Shown here: one piece after another, positions 8,175-17,759 of the stretch
Numbering within the stretch: position 1 is the first letter of the stretch
Layout of the letters: the number at the start of each line of letters is the position of its first letter
Source of the DNA: Ignavibacteria bacterium
GTDB taxonomy: Bacteria; Bacteroidota; Ignavibacteria; Tepidaquicellales; Tepidaquicellaceae
DNA length: 64,000 nt
Assembly (NCBI GenBank): GCA_016929695.1
Contig: JAFGII010000112.1
Span: 1 to 64,000, forward strand
Direction of reading: 5' to 3'
The notes under the pieces: model-generated
The model's database searches: none
What the model was told of the DNA's origin: nothing
What the model saw: the letters and a program-made list of their open reading frames with translations, nothing else
Program-made: the position numbers and the translations under genes

Positions 8175-10472
8175 TTATTTGTCTGATGTCTTAACTTTTC
8201 CTTTAACTTTCAGGTCTTTTATTTTCGATGATTCGGGACGCGAATAATAATAATAATAGTTATAATAATAGCCGTAAATGCTCTTGAAGTTGAAGTTATT
8301 CAAAACCGCTCCGAGGAATTTATTTGAATCTTTCGCCATTATTCTGTCGAAAGTCCTGCTGAATGCATCCATCGGAGTTTTACTTGCCTGTATTACTACA
8401 ATAGTACCATCACACAGCCGTGAGAGTATTTCCGAATCCGTTACCGATATAAAGGGCGGTGAATCAATAATTATATAATCGTATTTGCTCTTTAATTCTT
8501 CCAAAAATTCTTTCATCTGCTTGGAACCGAGCATTTCGGACGGATTCGGCGGTATTGTTCCGCTCGTTACAAATGAAAGATTTTCAAGTTTTGTTTCACG
8601 TGTAATGTCTTCAAGTGAGACGTTACCAAACAGATGGTCACTTAATCCCGGGAACCGCTGCGCTTCAAATATTGAATGTATTCTTGGTTTCCTCAGGTCA
8701 GCATCAAGCAGTAATACTCTTTTGTCAGCCTGTGAGAAACTTCCTGCAAGGTTAAGTGCTACCGTTGTTTTACCTTCCGCAGGAATTGAACTCGTGACCA
8801 GTATTGTTTTTAACTGTTCCTGTTCAAGTTTTGAAAATGAGACTCTGGTTCGCAATGCTTTGAATGATTCCGAAGCAGATGCATTGGGTTTATTTGCAAC
8901 TATAAACTCTACCTGAGATGAGCCTAAATCGCTTAACTCTTCAACTGAAGGTATCCACGCGAGTACGGGAACACCTTTATTTTCAAGTTCTTCAGGTGTT
9001 TTAATTGACCTATCAAGATAATTCCTGAGGAAAGCAAATCCGATCCCGAGTGCAAGTCCGAGTCCGCATCCAGCAATAATAATTAACTGCCTGTTGGGCT
9101 TCGAAGGTGAAGACGGCATCATCGCTTCATCAACGATATTGACATTTCCTAACTGAGACCTTTCATTAATGATTGCTTCCTGATACTTTTCTTCAAGTGT
9201 CAGATATAATTTTTCTGTTCCCTGTTTAGTCCTTTGGAGTCTTGCCAGTTCAATACTTTGCGTGGGTAATTTTGAAAATTCATTTTCGTATTTCCCTATC
9301 ATTTTGGAGAGTGACCTCATTTTTACCCTTGTTGACTGTATCTCGACTCCAAGATCAAGCAATCTACCCGATAAATTTTTCTGTTCTTCAGGAGTACTGG
9401 CATATATACCGGTTTTGAATGTTTTTGTTTTATCATCAAGTGATGATTTTAATGGCTCCAGTTTTTTCTCATAATCATCATAAATCTTTTTCTTATATAC
9501 TTCTTCTTTCGGTATAGATGCATCGAGTTCCCTCTGTATTTCAAGTTCGGCAACTTTCTTCTGCAGTTCGTTGAAATAAGGTTCGTTTATTCGACCTTCA
9601 ATATAATTAGGAAGGGATGCGTCAACTTTTGCAAGTTCATTTTTTATTTCGTCATAAGCACGCTGTCTCGTATTGAGTTCCACTTCCGAAGCGTTCTTTT
9701 CTGCTTCAAAAGTTGTTAACTGGTCAACAAGATTTTTTGCTTTGTCATCGAGATAAATAACTCCGCCTTTCTGCATATAGTCCTGAATTTCCACCTCGGA
9801 TTTTGCCAGATCATTTGCCCGTTTCGTCTTTTCTTCATCAAGGAATTTACGGATTGCAGTTACTTCTCTCCTGCTGTACGCTAAACTGTAACTGAGATAT
9901 GCCTCCGCGAAAGTATCAGCGATTAATTTTGATTCATATCTTGAAGGGCTTTCGGCGGATATTTCTATTATATCAAGACCTCTTTTCTGATTTATTGATA
10001 TAATACCCCCTAAAGTACCGGAAAGCGATTTAACACCTACTATTTCATCGGGAACATCAGGATTACGATTAACAATATAAAAATAATCGGATTTACTCGG
10101 ATTTTTTTTAAAAGTATCTATTAATGCATTCGCAACTACTTCTCTTATTTTATAACTTTTTAAAATTTCGATTTCGTTTGATATATACCTGTCATTCTGA
10201 AAGTCCTGAAATTCGGGTAAAATTGTTCCGCTCAATATACTGCCCTGCGGTTTGTTAATTTTTACTGTCGTAACCGCTTTATATATATCCCTGGCACTCA
10301 TCACATATATTAAAGTTGACAACACCGCCGCTAAGAATATTACTATAACCAGAAACAGGTTGCTTCTTATAATATTTATATAATCTTTGATGTTATCAGA
10401 CGGGTGTGCCACAGTAATTTTCTTCATCGGCTGCTGTGACATATCTATGTTAGGATTTCCGTTATTACTCAT
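8175..10472 (-). CDS. Polysaccharide co-polymerase / BY-type tyrosine autokinase (Wzc-like)
   Basis: An inner-membrane protein of 765 aa controlling chain length and export of a Wzy-dependent polysaccharide. The Wzz domain starts near residue 25, with membrane segment 1 at about 38-58. A long coiled-coil periplasmic region follows (about 190-450), then membrane segment 2 near 465-485. The cytosolic BY-kinase has Walker A SSIPAEGKTT near 557-566, Walker A' LLLDADLRKPR near 590 and Walker B IIIDSPP near 667. The C-terminus carries a tyrosine cluster (YGYYYNYYYYY) that is the usual autophosphorylation tail. It is the first gene of the leftward operon. The partner outer-membrane Wza, polymerase and flippase are not in the window. 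Confidence 0.95.
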   Translation of the reverse strand: MSNNGNPNIDMSQQPMKKITVAHPSDNIKDYINIIRSNLFLVIVIFLAAVLSTLIYVMSARDIYKAVTTVKINKPQGSILSGTILPEFQDFQNDRYISNEIEILKSYKIREVVANALIDTFKKNPSKSDYFYIVNRNPDVPDEIVGVKSLSGTLGGIISINQKRGLDIIEISAESPSRYESKLIADTFAEAYLSYSLAYSRREVTAIRKFLDEEKTKRANDLAKSEVEIQDYMQKGGVIYLDDKAKNLVDQLTTFEAEKNASEVELNTRQRAYDEIKNELAKVDASLPNYIEGRINEPYFNELQKKVAELEIQRELDASIPKEEVYKKKIYDDYEKKLEPLKSSLDDKTKTFKTGIYASTPEEQKNLSGRLLDLGVEIQSTRVKMRSLSKMIGKYENEFSKLPTQSIELARLQRTKQGTEKLYLTLEEKYQEAIINERSQLGNVNIVDEAMMPSSPSKPNRQLIIIAGCGLGLALGIGFAFLRNYLDRSIKTPEELENKGVPVLAWIPSVEELSDLGSSQVEFIVANKPNASASESFKALRTRVSFSKLEQEQLKTILVTSSIPAEGKTTVALNLAGSFSQADKRVLLLDADLRKPRIHSIFEAQRFPGLSDHLFGNVSLEDITRETKLENLSFVTSGTIPPNPSEMLGSKQMKEFLEELKSKYDYIIIDSPPFISVTDSEILSRLCDGTIVVIQASKTPMDAFSRTFDRIMAKDSNKFLGAVLNNFNFKSIYGYYYNYYYYYSRPESSKIKDLKVKGKVKTSDK

Positions 10473-10544
10473 TTTTAAATTTTATTTAATTATCCCATTA
10501 TGTAGAACATAATTGTTAAAAAAAACAATATAATATATTACTTA

Positions 10545-10573
10545 TTAATACCAAATAAAATGAAATTTTGCAA
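10545..10573 (-). promoter_or_regulatory. Possible sigma70-like promoter of the polysaccharide operon
   Basis: On the minus strand TTGCAA (10568-10573) and TATTAA (10545-10550) are separated by exactly 17 bases, about 70 bases upstream of the wzc start. The surroundings are very AT-rich, so a chance match is possible, and Bacteroidota promoters often differ from this consensus. Confidence 0.3.
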
Positions 10574-10667
10574 TATTTTTTTAGCCAATAAGTTACATTA
10601 CAAACTAAAACAAACACACTTATCGGATTTTCTGCATAAATAATGAAAATTTGTTTCTGATATTTCT

Positions 10668-12635
10668 TTATTTCAGATATACTAACTTCTTCGTGTCATT
10701 AAAGTTTCCTGAAATCAGGCGGTAAAAATACACCCCTGACGAAAGGTCTTGCGGAATAAATACAATTTTATAAAATCCGGGTCTCTGCTTTTCATTAACG
10801 AGAACGGTAACTTCACGACCCCTTATATCGTAAATACTTAATTTAACATTATCATATTTGTAAATTTCATATTCAATTGTTGTTTTTGGATTAAAAGGAT
10901 TCGGATAATTCTGATAAAGCAGATATGATATTTTTTCATAAATATCATCTCCGGTTTTTTCCTTAAGGATTTTATCGTCCGGGTCGAATTTTAATGATTC
11001 GGGTTTTCCTTTTACCGAAAAATTATAATTCTGAATAAGCGAATCGTTAAATATTCTCACCACTGTATCGCATATATCCGTTTTAACCTGTATCTCAACC
11101 GGCATTGTGAAGAATGACGGATTTGTATTTGCCTTTTGAATTATTTTAACTTTTATATCGTAAAAAGTTTCATTTCCTTTTTCATAGGACCATTCAATTA
11201 TATATTTCGGAAAATTCTCTCCGTATATCCACTGATTAAAAAAATAATCAAGTTCCATTTCTGATTCCGTTTCGCAAATTCTCTGAAAATCTTCCGTAGA
11301 GGCAACTCCGTATGATAAAGCCGTATCGTTTACATAACTTCTAAGTATTTTAAAAAATGTCGAATCCCCGACTACTCCTCTCAGCATATGCAGAACAATT
11401 GAACCTTTTGAATAACTTCTGTAACCGTTAAATATCTCAGATATTAAATCTATATTCTGTACATAAAGAGTGCCTTGTGCCTGTTTTGAATCAGACATTT
11501 TCATTCTTACAAATTCATTATAACTCTGTTTTCCCAACATACTTTCTATATATATTCCTTCAGAATATGTTGCAAATCCTTCGTTCAACCAGATGTGATG
11601 CCAGTCGCGGCAGGTAATTTTGTCTCCGAACCACTGATGGGCAAGTTCGTGGGCGATCACACCATCCGTAAAAACTCCTATAGTAGTTATTGTTTGATGT
11701 TCCATTGCTCCCGATATATTCGCCTGTGCGTGTCCGTATTTTTCTCTTATAAACGGATATTCACCGAATTTTTCTGTAAATATATCTATCATTCCGGGAG
11801 TTTTATCCAGCTGTCCTTTTAATCCTGCAAACATTTCAGGATAAACATAATGAACAATTTCAAGTGAATCGTTCTGTGAATATTTATAATAATTTTTATA
11901 TTCATAATAATCCGAAACCGCAACCGAAATGAGATAAACGGAAATCGGATAAGAATTTTTCCAGATATATTTTTTAGTTCCGTTCTGATTATTTATTGTA
12001 TTAATCAAAATACCGTTTGAAACACCGGTTAAATTTTCACTGCAGGTTATACTAACCTGTGATGAATCCGCTTTATCGTATATGGAATTTTTGCAGGGGA
12101 ACCAGTCCTGCGAGCCGTACGGCTGGCTTAACGACCAGATTACAGGCGAGGATAAATGACTGCCGAATACAAAGCTTCCGAATCCTGTCGGAACAGGTAA
12201 TCCGCCGTATATTATTTTTATTTTATATACGGAATCCGGAATTAAATTATTCCATCCTAAAACAGTGAGTTTATCATTCTGATGAATATAATTAACCGTT
12301 ATTTCATTTATTTTAACAGAATCAATAAAGAGAAGACTGCTCAGGTTAAGAAAAAATATATTTTCGGGAAAAGTCTTTTTCCTTATATATAACTCCGCAG
12401 TTCCGCTGATTAAATCCGGTTTAGACTGAATGTCCAGTCTTAAATCATAATAACTTACAATAATGGTCGAATCACTTTCAGGATAAGGAAGCAACTGCGG
12501 ATTTCCGTAATAAAAAGCGGCTTTTGAACAGGTTTTAAAATCACTCTCAATAAACTGCGGGAAGGAAGAGCAGGGATACAGAAAAAAAATCAGGAGAGTA
12601 TAAGAACAAAAAATAAAATTTTTATTAAAAATCAT
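10668..12635 (-). CDS. M1-family metallopeptidase with T9SS sorting domain
   Basis: A secreted zinc aminopeptidase-like protein of 655 aa. It has an N-terminal signal segment (FIFCSYTLLIFFLYPCSSF), an M1 N-terminal domain, and the zinc site HELAHQWFG near residues 328-336 with the third ligand in NEGFATY 18 residues later. The upstream substrate motif reads GAMEH rather than the textbook GAMEN. The last 85 residues form a T9SS type A domain (YQNYPNPFNPKTTIEYEI ... SGVYFYRL), so the protein should be exported by type IX secretion and surface-attached or released. The gene overlaps the HAD gene upstream by 4 bases. Function is known at family level only. Confidence 0.93.
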   Translation of the reverse strand: MIFNKNFIFCSYTLLIFFLYPCSSFPQFIESDFKTCSKAAFYYGNPQLLPYPESDSTIIVSYYDLRLDIQSKPDLISGTAELYIRKKTFPENIFFLNLSSLLFIDSVKINEITVNYIHQNDKLTVLGWNNLIPDSVYKIKIIYGGLPVPTGFGSFVFGSHLSSPVIWSLSQPYGSQDWFPCKNSIYDKADSSQVSITCSENLTGVSNGILINTINNQNGTKKYIWKNSYPISVYLISVAVSDYYEYKNYYKYSQNDSLEIVHYVYPEMFAGLKGQLDKTPGMIDIFTEKFGEYPFIREKYGHAQANISGAMEHQTITTIGVFTDGVIAHELAHQWFGDKITCRDWHHIWLNEGFATYSEGIYIESMLGKQSYNEFVRMKMSDSKQAQGTLYVQNIDLISEIFNGYRSYSKGSIVLHMLRGVVGDSTFFKILRSYVNDTALSYGVASTEDFQRICETESEMELDYFFNQWIYGENFPKYIIEWSYEKGNETFYDIKVKIIQKANTNPSFFTMPVEIQVKTDICDTVVRIFNDSLIQNYNFSVKGKPESLKFDPDDKILKEKTGDDIYEKISYLLYQNYPNPFNPKTTIEYEIYKYDNVKLSIYDIRGREVTVLVNEKQRPGFYKIVFIPQDLSSGVYFYRLISGNFNDTKKLVYLK

Positions 12636-13252
12636 TTTCGGGCAATTCTTGTAAATTCAGATAAAAATTTCTTATGCGTTGTATATTTTATCCCGTGCAG
12701 TCCGTATTTCACGGCAACTTTTATATTTACCGGCAAATCATCTATAAGAACGGTTTCGTTCTTATTGAGGTTATATTTTTTTACAATGTATTCAAAGATT
12801 TTCTTCTGCGGTTTGAGAAGTCCGACTTTATATGACAGGACTTTATTTTTAATAATTTTAATAAACGGAAAATTTTTATTTACGAAATTCATATGAACAG
12901 GGTCGGTGTTTGAAAGCAGAAACACTTTAAACCTTTTAATATTTACAATCTTTTCAAGAAAATTTTTCATCCGAGTGTTCACCCAGAATATATCCGAATA
13001 TAAATAAATAAAATCGTCATAACCGATTTTCAAATCAAATTTCCTCTTGAGAATTCTGAAGAAATCTTTCGGCTGTAGAGTACCTTTGCAAAGTTTGTTT
13101 CCTAAATTTTTTTCTTTTATGAAACTTTTTAGTTTACCGGTATTCAATTTTTTTTCCAGCCTCGATACGCCTTCGTAGAAATATTCATAGTCGTAATATA
13201 TCAGTGTATTGCCGAGGTCAAAGATAATATTTTTAACGCATACTTTTTTCAT
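12632..13252 (-). CDS. HAD-superfamily hydrolase
   Basis: A 206-aa HAD phosphatase-like protein. Motif I is FDLGNT near residues 11-16, where the second aspartate of DxD is replaced as in the YihX/sEH subgroup. Motif II is LLSNTD near 116, motif III the lysine of VGLLKP near 142, and motif IV VLIDDLPVNI near 168. This favours a phosphatase of a small phosphorylated metabolite. Overlaps of 4 bases downstream and 1 base upstream place it in one operon with the phosphoglycerate mutase and M1 genes. Substrate unknown. Confidence 0.87.
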   Translation of the reverse strand: MKKVCVKNIIFDLGNTLIYYDYEYFYEGVSRLEKKLNTGKLKSFIKEKNLGNKLCKGTLQPKDFFRILKRKFDLKIGYDDFIYLYSDIFWVNTRMKNFLEKIVNIKRFKVFLLSNTDPVHMNFVNKNFPFIKIIKNKVLSYKVGLLKPQKKIFEYIVKKYNLNKNETVLIDDLPVNIKVAVKYGLHGIKYTTHKKFLSEFTRIARK

Positions 13253-13857
13253 TAAATATATTTTTGCGATAAAATATTTAAATCATTATCAAGTTCATAC
13301 ACTTTAGGTATTCCCGTGGGGATTTCCGTTTCGAGTATTTGCTCTTTAGTTAATTTCTCAAGATACATCACAAGTGCCCTTAATGAATTGCCGTGAGCGG
13401 AAATTAAAATATTCATTCCGGATTTGAGGTCAGGAATAATTTTTTCCTCAAAATACGGAATTACTCTTGCAGCGGTGTCTTTTAGACTTTCACCGTTCGG
13501 CGGCTGTACGTCATAACTTCTTCTCCATAGTCTTACCTGCTCATCTCCGTATTGTTTCCTCATATCATCTTTGTTCAAACCCTGAAGGTCACCGTACATT
13601 CTTTCGTTCAGTGCCTTGTCTTTTTCAACCGGCAAGTCTTTTAAACCGATTATATCAAGAATTATATCGAGTGTTCTCTGAGCTCTTATTAATACCGAAG
13701 TATAGGCTTTATCGAATTTATATCCTATAAGTTTCTCCCCGGCACTTTTTGCTTCTTCTATTCCTTTCGGAGACAAATCTATATCTATCCAGCCGGTGAA
13801 TCTATTCTCAAGATTCCATTGCGACTGTCCGTGTCTTACAGTAACTAATTGTGGCAT
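13252..13857 (-). CDS. gpmA: 2,3-bisphosphoglycerate-dependent phosphoglycerate mutase
   Basis: A 201-aa histidine-phosphatase-fold enzyme interconverting 3- and 2-phosphoglycerate in glycolysis. The phosphohistidine motif VRHGQSQWN lies at residues 7-15 and is followed by NRFTGWIDIDLSPKG. NERMYGDLQGLNKDD and the second histidine in SAHGNSLRAL are also present. It is the short dPGM form lacking the C-terminal extension of E. coli GpmA, as is common in this group. The gene lies 14 bases downstream of the thioredoxin-like gene. Confidence 0.95.
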   Translation of the reverse strand: MPQLVTVRHGQSQWNLENRFTGWIDIDLSPKGIEEAKSAGEKLIGYKFDKAYTSVLIRAQRTLDIILDIIGLKDLPVEKDKALNERMYGDLQGLNKDDMRKQYGDEQVRLWRRSYDVQPPNGESLKDTAARVIPYFEEKIIPDLKSGMNILISAHGNSLRALVMYLEKLTKEQILETEIPTGIPKVYELDNDLNILSQKYI

Positions 13858-13871
13858 ATTTTATTTTTGAT

Positions 13872-14420
13872 TTATAATTTCCATTTTATTGAACAACCCA
13901 TAGAAGGATTCTGAATCCTGTCAGGTTCTTTTCCTTCCATTAATCTTTTAATCGCATCCGACAGTTCACGCTTCGTCACTTTATTCTCGTCTTTCCAGTT
14001 ATCGTCTATTCTGCCTCTGTATTTCAGTTTTCTTTCGCTGTCATATACATATATATCCGGCGTGCATACTGCTTCATAAAGTTTTGCAATCTCCTGTGTA
14101 TCATCCCGTAAATAAGGGAAATTCATTTTCCGTTCTTTGTAAAAGTTTTTCATATTTTCAGGTGAATCCTCGGGATATGTTTCTTCATCATTGGAATTTA
14201 TTCCGATGAACTGAACTCCTTTTTCTGTAAATTCATCCTGCAGCCTGATTAATCTGTCAATTACTGCCTTTACGTAAGGGCAGTGATTGCACATAAATAC
14301 TATCACAAGAATTTTCTTATCCTCAAAATCCGTTAATGAATATATTTTTTCATCTGTCCCTTTCAGATGAAAGTTGATTATTCCGGAATTTATTATCGGC
14401 TTATTGCTCTCAAGCAGCAT
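13872..14420 (-). CDS. Thioredoxin-fold redoxin (AhpC/TSA type)
   Basis: This 182-aa cytosolic protein has a thioredoxin-like fold of the PRX-like/resA group. The redox region VFMCNHCPYVKAVIDRL (about residues 41-57) has the CxxC-like pair C-N-H-C, and a conserved cis-proline region lies at AVCTPDIYVYD. No signal peptide is visible. Homologues of this family are annotated thioredoxin family protein or redoxin domain protein; the physiological target is unknown. It precedes the phosphoglycerate mutase gene in the leftward run. Confidence 0.88.
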   Translation of the reverse strand: MLLESNKPIINSGIINFHLKGTDEKIYSLTDFEDKKILVIVFMCNHCPYVKAVIDRLIRLQDEFTEKGVQFIGINSNDEETYPEDSPENMKNFYKERKMNFPYLRDDTQEIAKLYEAVCTPDIYVYDSERKLKYRGRIDDNWKDENKVTKRELSDAIKRLMEGKEPDRIQNPSMGCSIKWKL

Positions 14421-14432
14421 AATCCTGTTCTT

Positions 14433-14930
14433 TTAATCTTCGCCCTCATCCAGATCCGCATCAGGATGAAAGTCTTCGTAAATAAAGTTAATGTGCAGTT
14501 GTGTATCGGATATATCTTCCACAACCTGATTTAATATTTCATTTATGATGAAATTATATTTTTTAATTAAAGAATATTCGTTTTTAAAATGAACCAGCAC
14601 TTTCCTGGAATCAAGTAATCCGAACAATTTCACAAGTTCGTTTTTTATATCTTCGTTTGACAGGTTATCAGGTTTTTTTATCCCGGGTTTTCCTATTAAA
14701 TCGTATATTTTAATTAATTTAGAATTTCTGTGTTTTTTTTCAAACTGCTCTATCTGATTAATGAAATCAGGGTCATCTTCCGGGTTAAAAATTTCTTCAT
14801 CCATACCGGCATTATAAATTTCTCCGTCCAGATAGTAAGGATTTTCTTCGGTTTCCTTTCTGTTATTCTTTCTGCTGTTTTTTTCCTTGTTGTTTTTGCT
14901 TCTACTATTGGATGATTTATGTTGCTTCAT
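14433..14930 (-). CDS. Hypothetical charged protein
   Basis: A 165-aa protein I do not recognise. Residues 1-35 are low complexity and rich in Lys/Asn/Ser/Arg, the middle is acidic (DEEIFNPEDDPDF), and the C-terminus is acidic (DADLDEGED). There is no signal peptide or membrane segment. The segment YDLIGKPGIKKPDNLSNEDI looks folded and might be the conserved core. It lies 12 bases upstream of the redoxin gene and downstream of cdsA in the same direction. Confidence 0.65.
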   Translation of the reverse strand: MKQHKSSNSRSKNNKEKNSRKNNRKETEENPYYLDGEIYNAGMDEEIFNPEDDPDFINQIEQFEKKHRNSKLIKIYDLIGKPGIKKPDNLSNEDIKNELVKLFGLLDSRKVLVHFKNEYSLIKKYNFIINEILNQVVEDISDTQLHINFIYEDFHPDADLDEGED

Positions 14931-14991
14931 CAGTAATTAATGTAATTCAATATAAAATTAATATAATTAATCAACAATTCAAGTTACTTTC

Positions 14992-15771
14992 TTATTTAAA
15001 AATATTAATATAAACATACATCAAAGGAGCGGAAAATATCAGACTGTCGAATCTGTCAAGGACGCCGCCGTGTCCGGGAATTATCGAAGATGAATCTTTA
15101 ACATTATTATATCTTTTCAACAATGACTCAAATATATCTCCTGCCTGCCCTGCTGTTGCCGTTAAAACACCCAACACAACTGCATCGCTTATATTAATTA
15201 AATCTCTGTTAAAAATAAAAAAAACAATTGAAATTAAAATTGTAAATATTATTCCCGCAACTGAGCCTTCCACTGTTTTATTCGGACTTATTGAAGTTAG
15301 TTTATGCCTTCCGAAATATTTTCCTGTAAAATAAGCCGCTATATCATTCATCCAAATCATCATCATCAGATAAATAACAAATCTGTATTCACTGTCAAGT
15401 TTGAATAATATCAGGAAAGGCACGGTTATATAAATAAATCCGGAGACATTAATAAAAACATTAACAGGATTTCTGCCTGCGGTTCTGAAAATTTCAGACG
15501 ATAAAATTATTAGCAGGAAAACCACCGAAACAAGAAGCGCGTGCGGATATTCAAAAAAAATCATAAAGAAAACCGCAACCGATAATATTACAGGAAAAAA
15601 TTTAAAAGGTTTGTATCCGCTTTTATCAAACAGAGAAAAAAATTCATATAAACACAAAGACTGAATGAGAATGCACAGTGCAAGAAAATAAAATCCACCG
15701 AGGTAAATCAATAAAATTAAAACGGGAATTGCTATTATGCTAACTAAAATTCGTTTAAGTAAATTGCTCAT
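14992..15771 (-). CDS. cdsA: Phosphatidate cytidylyltransferase
   Basis: A 259-aa integral membrane enzyme that makes CDP-diacylglycerol from phosphatidic acid and CTP, the branch point of phospholipid synthesis. Several hydrophobic helices fill the N-terminal two thirds. The family signature occupies about residues 155-245: SPNKTVEGSVAG, then GQAGDIFESLLKR, DSSSIIPGHGGVLDRFDSL. The reading frame overlaps the 3' end of the CPBP protease gene by 17 bases. Confidence 0.95.
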   Translation of the reverse strand: MSNLLKRILVSIIAIPVLILLIYLGGFYFLALCILIQSLCLYEFFSLFDKSGYKPFKFFPVILSVAVFFMIFFEYPHALLVSVVFLLIILSSEIFRTAGRNPVNVFINVSGFIYITVPFLILFKLDSEYRFVIYLMMMIWMNDIAAYFTGKYFGRHKLTSISPNKTVEGSVAGIIFTILISIVFFIFNRDLINISDAVVLGVLTATAGQAGDIFESLLKRYNNVKDSSSIIPGHGGVLDRFDSLIFSAPLMYVYINIFK

Positions 15772-16672
15772 TCTTTTTATTTATTTTGTATAATCTGACA
15801 GTTAAAATAATGCACCCCGTAAAAATTGCGAGTGTAAAAATTGAAAGCAATCCATACTGCATCAGTTCATGATTTGAAATTATTTCCCAGTCGGGATTTT
15901 CTTTCCCGAAAAAATAAATTGAAAAGACGGAAATCAGATTGTTTATGAAATGAATAATGACGGCTGTATAAACGCTGTTACTGAAGAATGCGGTAAAAGA
16001 GATATAAATTCCGAGTATTATCAGCGGAATTAAATTAAACGGATGGAAATGAAATACCGCGAAAATAATCCCTGTAAGCAAAACAGCAGAATAAGGTTTC
16101 AGCCCCGCAGACAAATTTTTCAATATCAGTCCTCTGAACATAAGTTCTTCGCAGACAGCAGGAGTTAATGCAATTACAACAATAACAGTTATTAACTCAG
16201 GAATGCTGTACGAAATTGCCAGATTCGTAACAGTTTCATCAAGATATTTTGAAAAACTTTTTATTGCTTCAAGTATTCCCGGGTCAAACGGCAGGGAAAA
16301 TATAATTTTATTCTGTATTATCAAAATTAACTGCAGCAGCGGCTGAATCGCAATTATCCCTATGACTGATAAGGCAACGATTCTCCAGTCAGGTTTATTC
16401 AGTAAAAATCCTTCTTTAAATTTATTTCCTCTCAGTATATTAATAATTATAACCGGAAACAGAAGAAATAGAAATTGTGATGCCGATACAACAATTCTTG
16501 TGGCATTAATGTTATCCGGGTCGAAAAGATTTTCACCTAATGTTATGTAAGCAAATAAAGAACCTATAATCTGATATATTATGAATACAGTAATCAATAT
16601 TAATAACACAAAAGGAACCGGCGGTATGTTTTTAAAAGGCGGTTGTTTTAATTCCTGCTTGTTGTCGTCCAT
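15755..16672 (-). CDS. CPBP-family intramembrane metalloprotease (CAAX/Abi)
   Basis: A multi-pass membrane protein of 305 aa with about eight hydrophobic segments. The Abi/CPBP motifs are EELMFRGLIL (EExxxR) near residues 177-186, FAVFHFHPFNLIP (FxxxH) near 212-224 and a histidine/asparagine motif FINNLISV near 247. Bacterial members are implicated in peptide processing or immunity to self-made peptides, but most have no known substrate. It is the first gene of the leftward cluster, divergent from the site-2 protease gene across 95 AT-rich bases. Confidence 0.88.
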   Translation of the reverse strand: MDDNKQELKQPPFKNIPPVPFVLLILITVFIIYQIIGSLFAYITLGENLFDPDNINATRIVVSASQFLFLLFPVIIINILRGNKFKEGFLLNKPDWRIVALSVIGIIAIQPLLQLILIIQNKIIFSLPFDPGILEAIKSFSKYLDETVTNLAISYSIPELITVIVVIALTPAVCEELMFRGLILKNLSAGLKPYSAVLLTGIIFAVFHFHPFNLIPLIILGIYISFTAFFSNSVYTAVIIHFINNLISVFSIYFFGKENPDWEIISNHELMQYGLLSIFTLAIFTGCIILTVRLYKINKKNEQFT

Positions 16673-16767
16673 ATATATTCAATATGTTCAAAATTGTTAA
16701 TTAATTAAATAGCAATATAAAGTATTTAAAATTGTTTTTAAAATTAATTAAAATTATTTTTACATAA

Positions 16768-17751
16768 ATGGATAATTATAATGACTATGACAGAAAGGAA
16801 ATATATACCGAGCAGAGGAAGAAATACGGTTATATATTGAACATAGTGCTTTTTATTTTCACCTTTTTTACAACGACACTTGCAGGGACTTTCTGGTTAA
16901 ATAAAGACCCTTATCAACTGGAAAATTTTCATTACGGTCTGGAATATTCTGCTCTTATACTTCTCGTCATAACATTTCACGAGTTCGGACATTACTTTGC
17001 GGCAAGGTACCATAAGGTTGATGTGACATTGCCATATTACATTCCGTTTCCATTTTTGTTTTTAAATCCTTTCGGAACAATGGGGGCAGTGATTAAAATG
17101 AAATCACCAACACATTCGAGAAAATCACTTTTCGACATCGGGGTTGCGGGACCCATTTCGGGATGGATAGTAACTGTTTTAATTCTGGTCTACGGATACC
17201 TGAACCTTCCGTCTGTAGAGTATCTTTATGATATTCATCCGGAATACAGGTTATCAGGGATATCGCTGTCAGGTCTTACCTTCGGACATAATCTTGTAAC
17301 ACTCTCGCTTGAAAAACTGGTTCATCTTGTAAATCCTGATGCTTTCATTCCGCCGATGAATGAAATATATCATTACCCGTTTCTTTGTGTAGGATGGTTC
17401 GGACTGCTCATTACGGCGCTGAATTTGATGCCGGTCGGGCAACTTGACGGCGGACACATATCATATTCCATGTTCGGCGAAAAACATAAATACCCGTCTT
17501 ATGTCGTAATATCATTATTAATTTTTTTCGGGCTCCTTGGTGTTCTGCAGTTTTACTACCCGAAACTTGAAATCGGCTCTCTCAACTGGTTTGTCTGGGC
17601 ATTGCTGATTATCTTCGTAATAAAAATCAAACATCCACCGATAATTCACAGTTTCGATGAACCGCTGGGAAAATTCAGAACATTTCTCGGCTGGTTTTCA
17701 TTTTTTATTTTTATTGTTTCTTTTTGTCCGATACCGATAAGTGAATTATAG
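16768..17751 (+). CDS. Site-2 protease family protein (M50)
   Basis: A 327-aa intramembrane zinc metalloprotease-like protein. The zinc motif HEFGHYFAARYH is near residues 71-82, and the third ligand lies in NLMPVGQLDGGH near 216-227. FPFLFLNPFGTMGAVI and a GVAGPISGW motif are typical of the short S2P group without a PDZ domain. There are six or more hydrophobic segments. It may cleave membrane-bound regulators, but no anti-sigma partner lies nearby. The stop overlaps the earliest possible start of the MFS gene. Confidence 0.92.
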   Translation: MDNYNDYDRKEIYTEQRKKYGYILNIVLFIFTFFTTTLAGTFWLNKDPYQLENFHYGLEYSALILLVITFHEFGHYFAARYHKVDVTLPYYIPFPFLFLNPFGTMGAVIKMKSPTHSRKSLFDIGVAGPISGWIVTVLILVYGYLNLPSVEYLYDIHPEYRLSGISLSGLTFGHNLVTLSLEKLVHLVNPDAFIPPMNEIYHYPFLCVGWFGLLITALNLMPVGQLDGGHISYSMFGEKHKYPSYVVISLLIFFGLLGVLQFYYPKLEIGSLNWFVWALLIIFVIKIKHPPIIHSFDEPLGKFRTFLGWFSFFIFIVSFCPIPISEL

Positions 17752-17759
17752 TCCGGGTA

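Noticed and set aside
11595-11822. Antisense open frames inside long genes, such as this one
   Set aside because: They lie fully inside a well-supported gene on the other strand and have no family features or plausible start signals.
10668-12635. GAMEH in place of GAMEN as a sign that the M1 peptidase is inactive
   Set aside because: All zinc ligands and the catalytic Glu are present, and to my recollection GxMEH forms are common among bacterial M1 proteins.
14992-16672. Phage-abortive-infection (Abi) defence gene
   Set aside because: The CPBP protein shares the Abi motif family, but it sits with cdsA and housekeeping genes; nothing supports a defence role here.
17741-17759. Upstream GTG as start of the MFS gene
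   Set aside because: It adds only six unconserved residues and overlaps the previous gene; the ATG at 17760 begins a normal MFS N-terminus.
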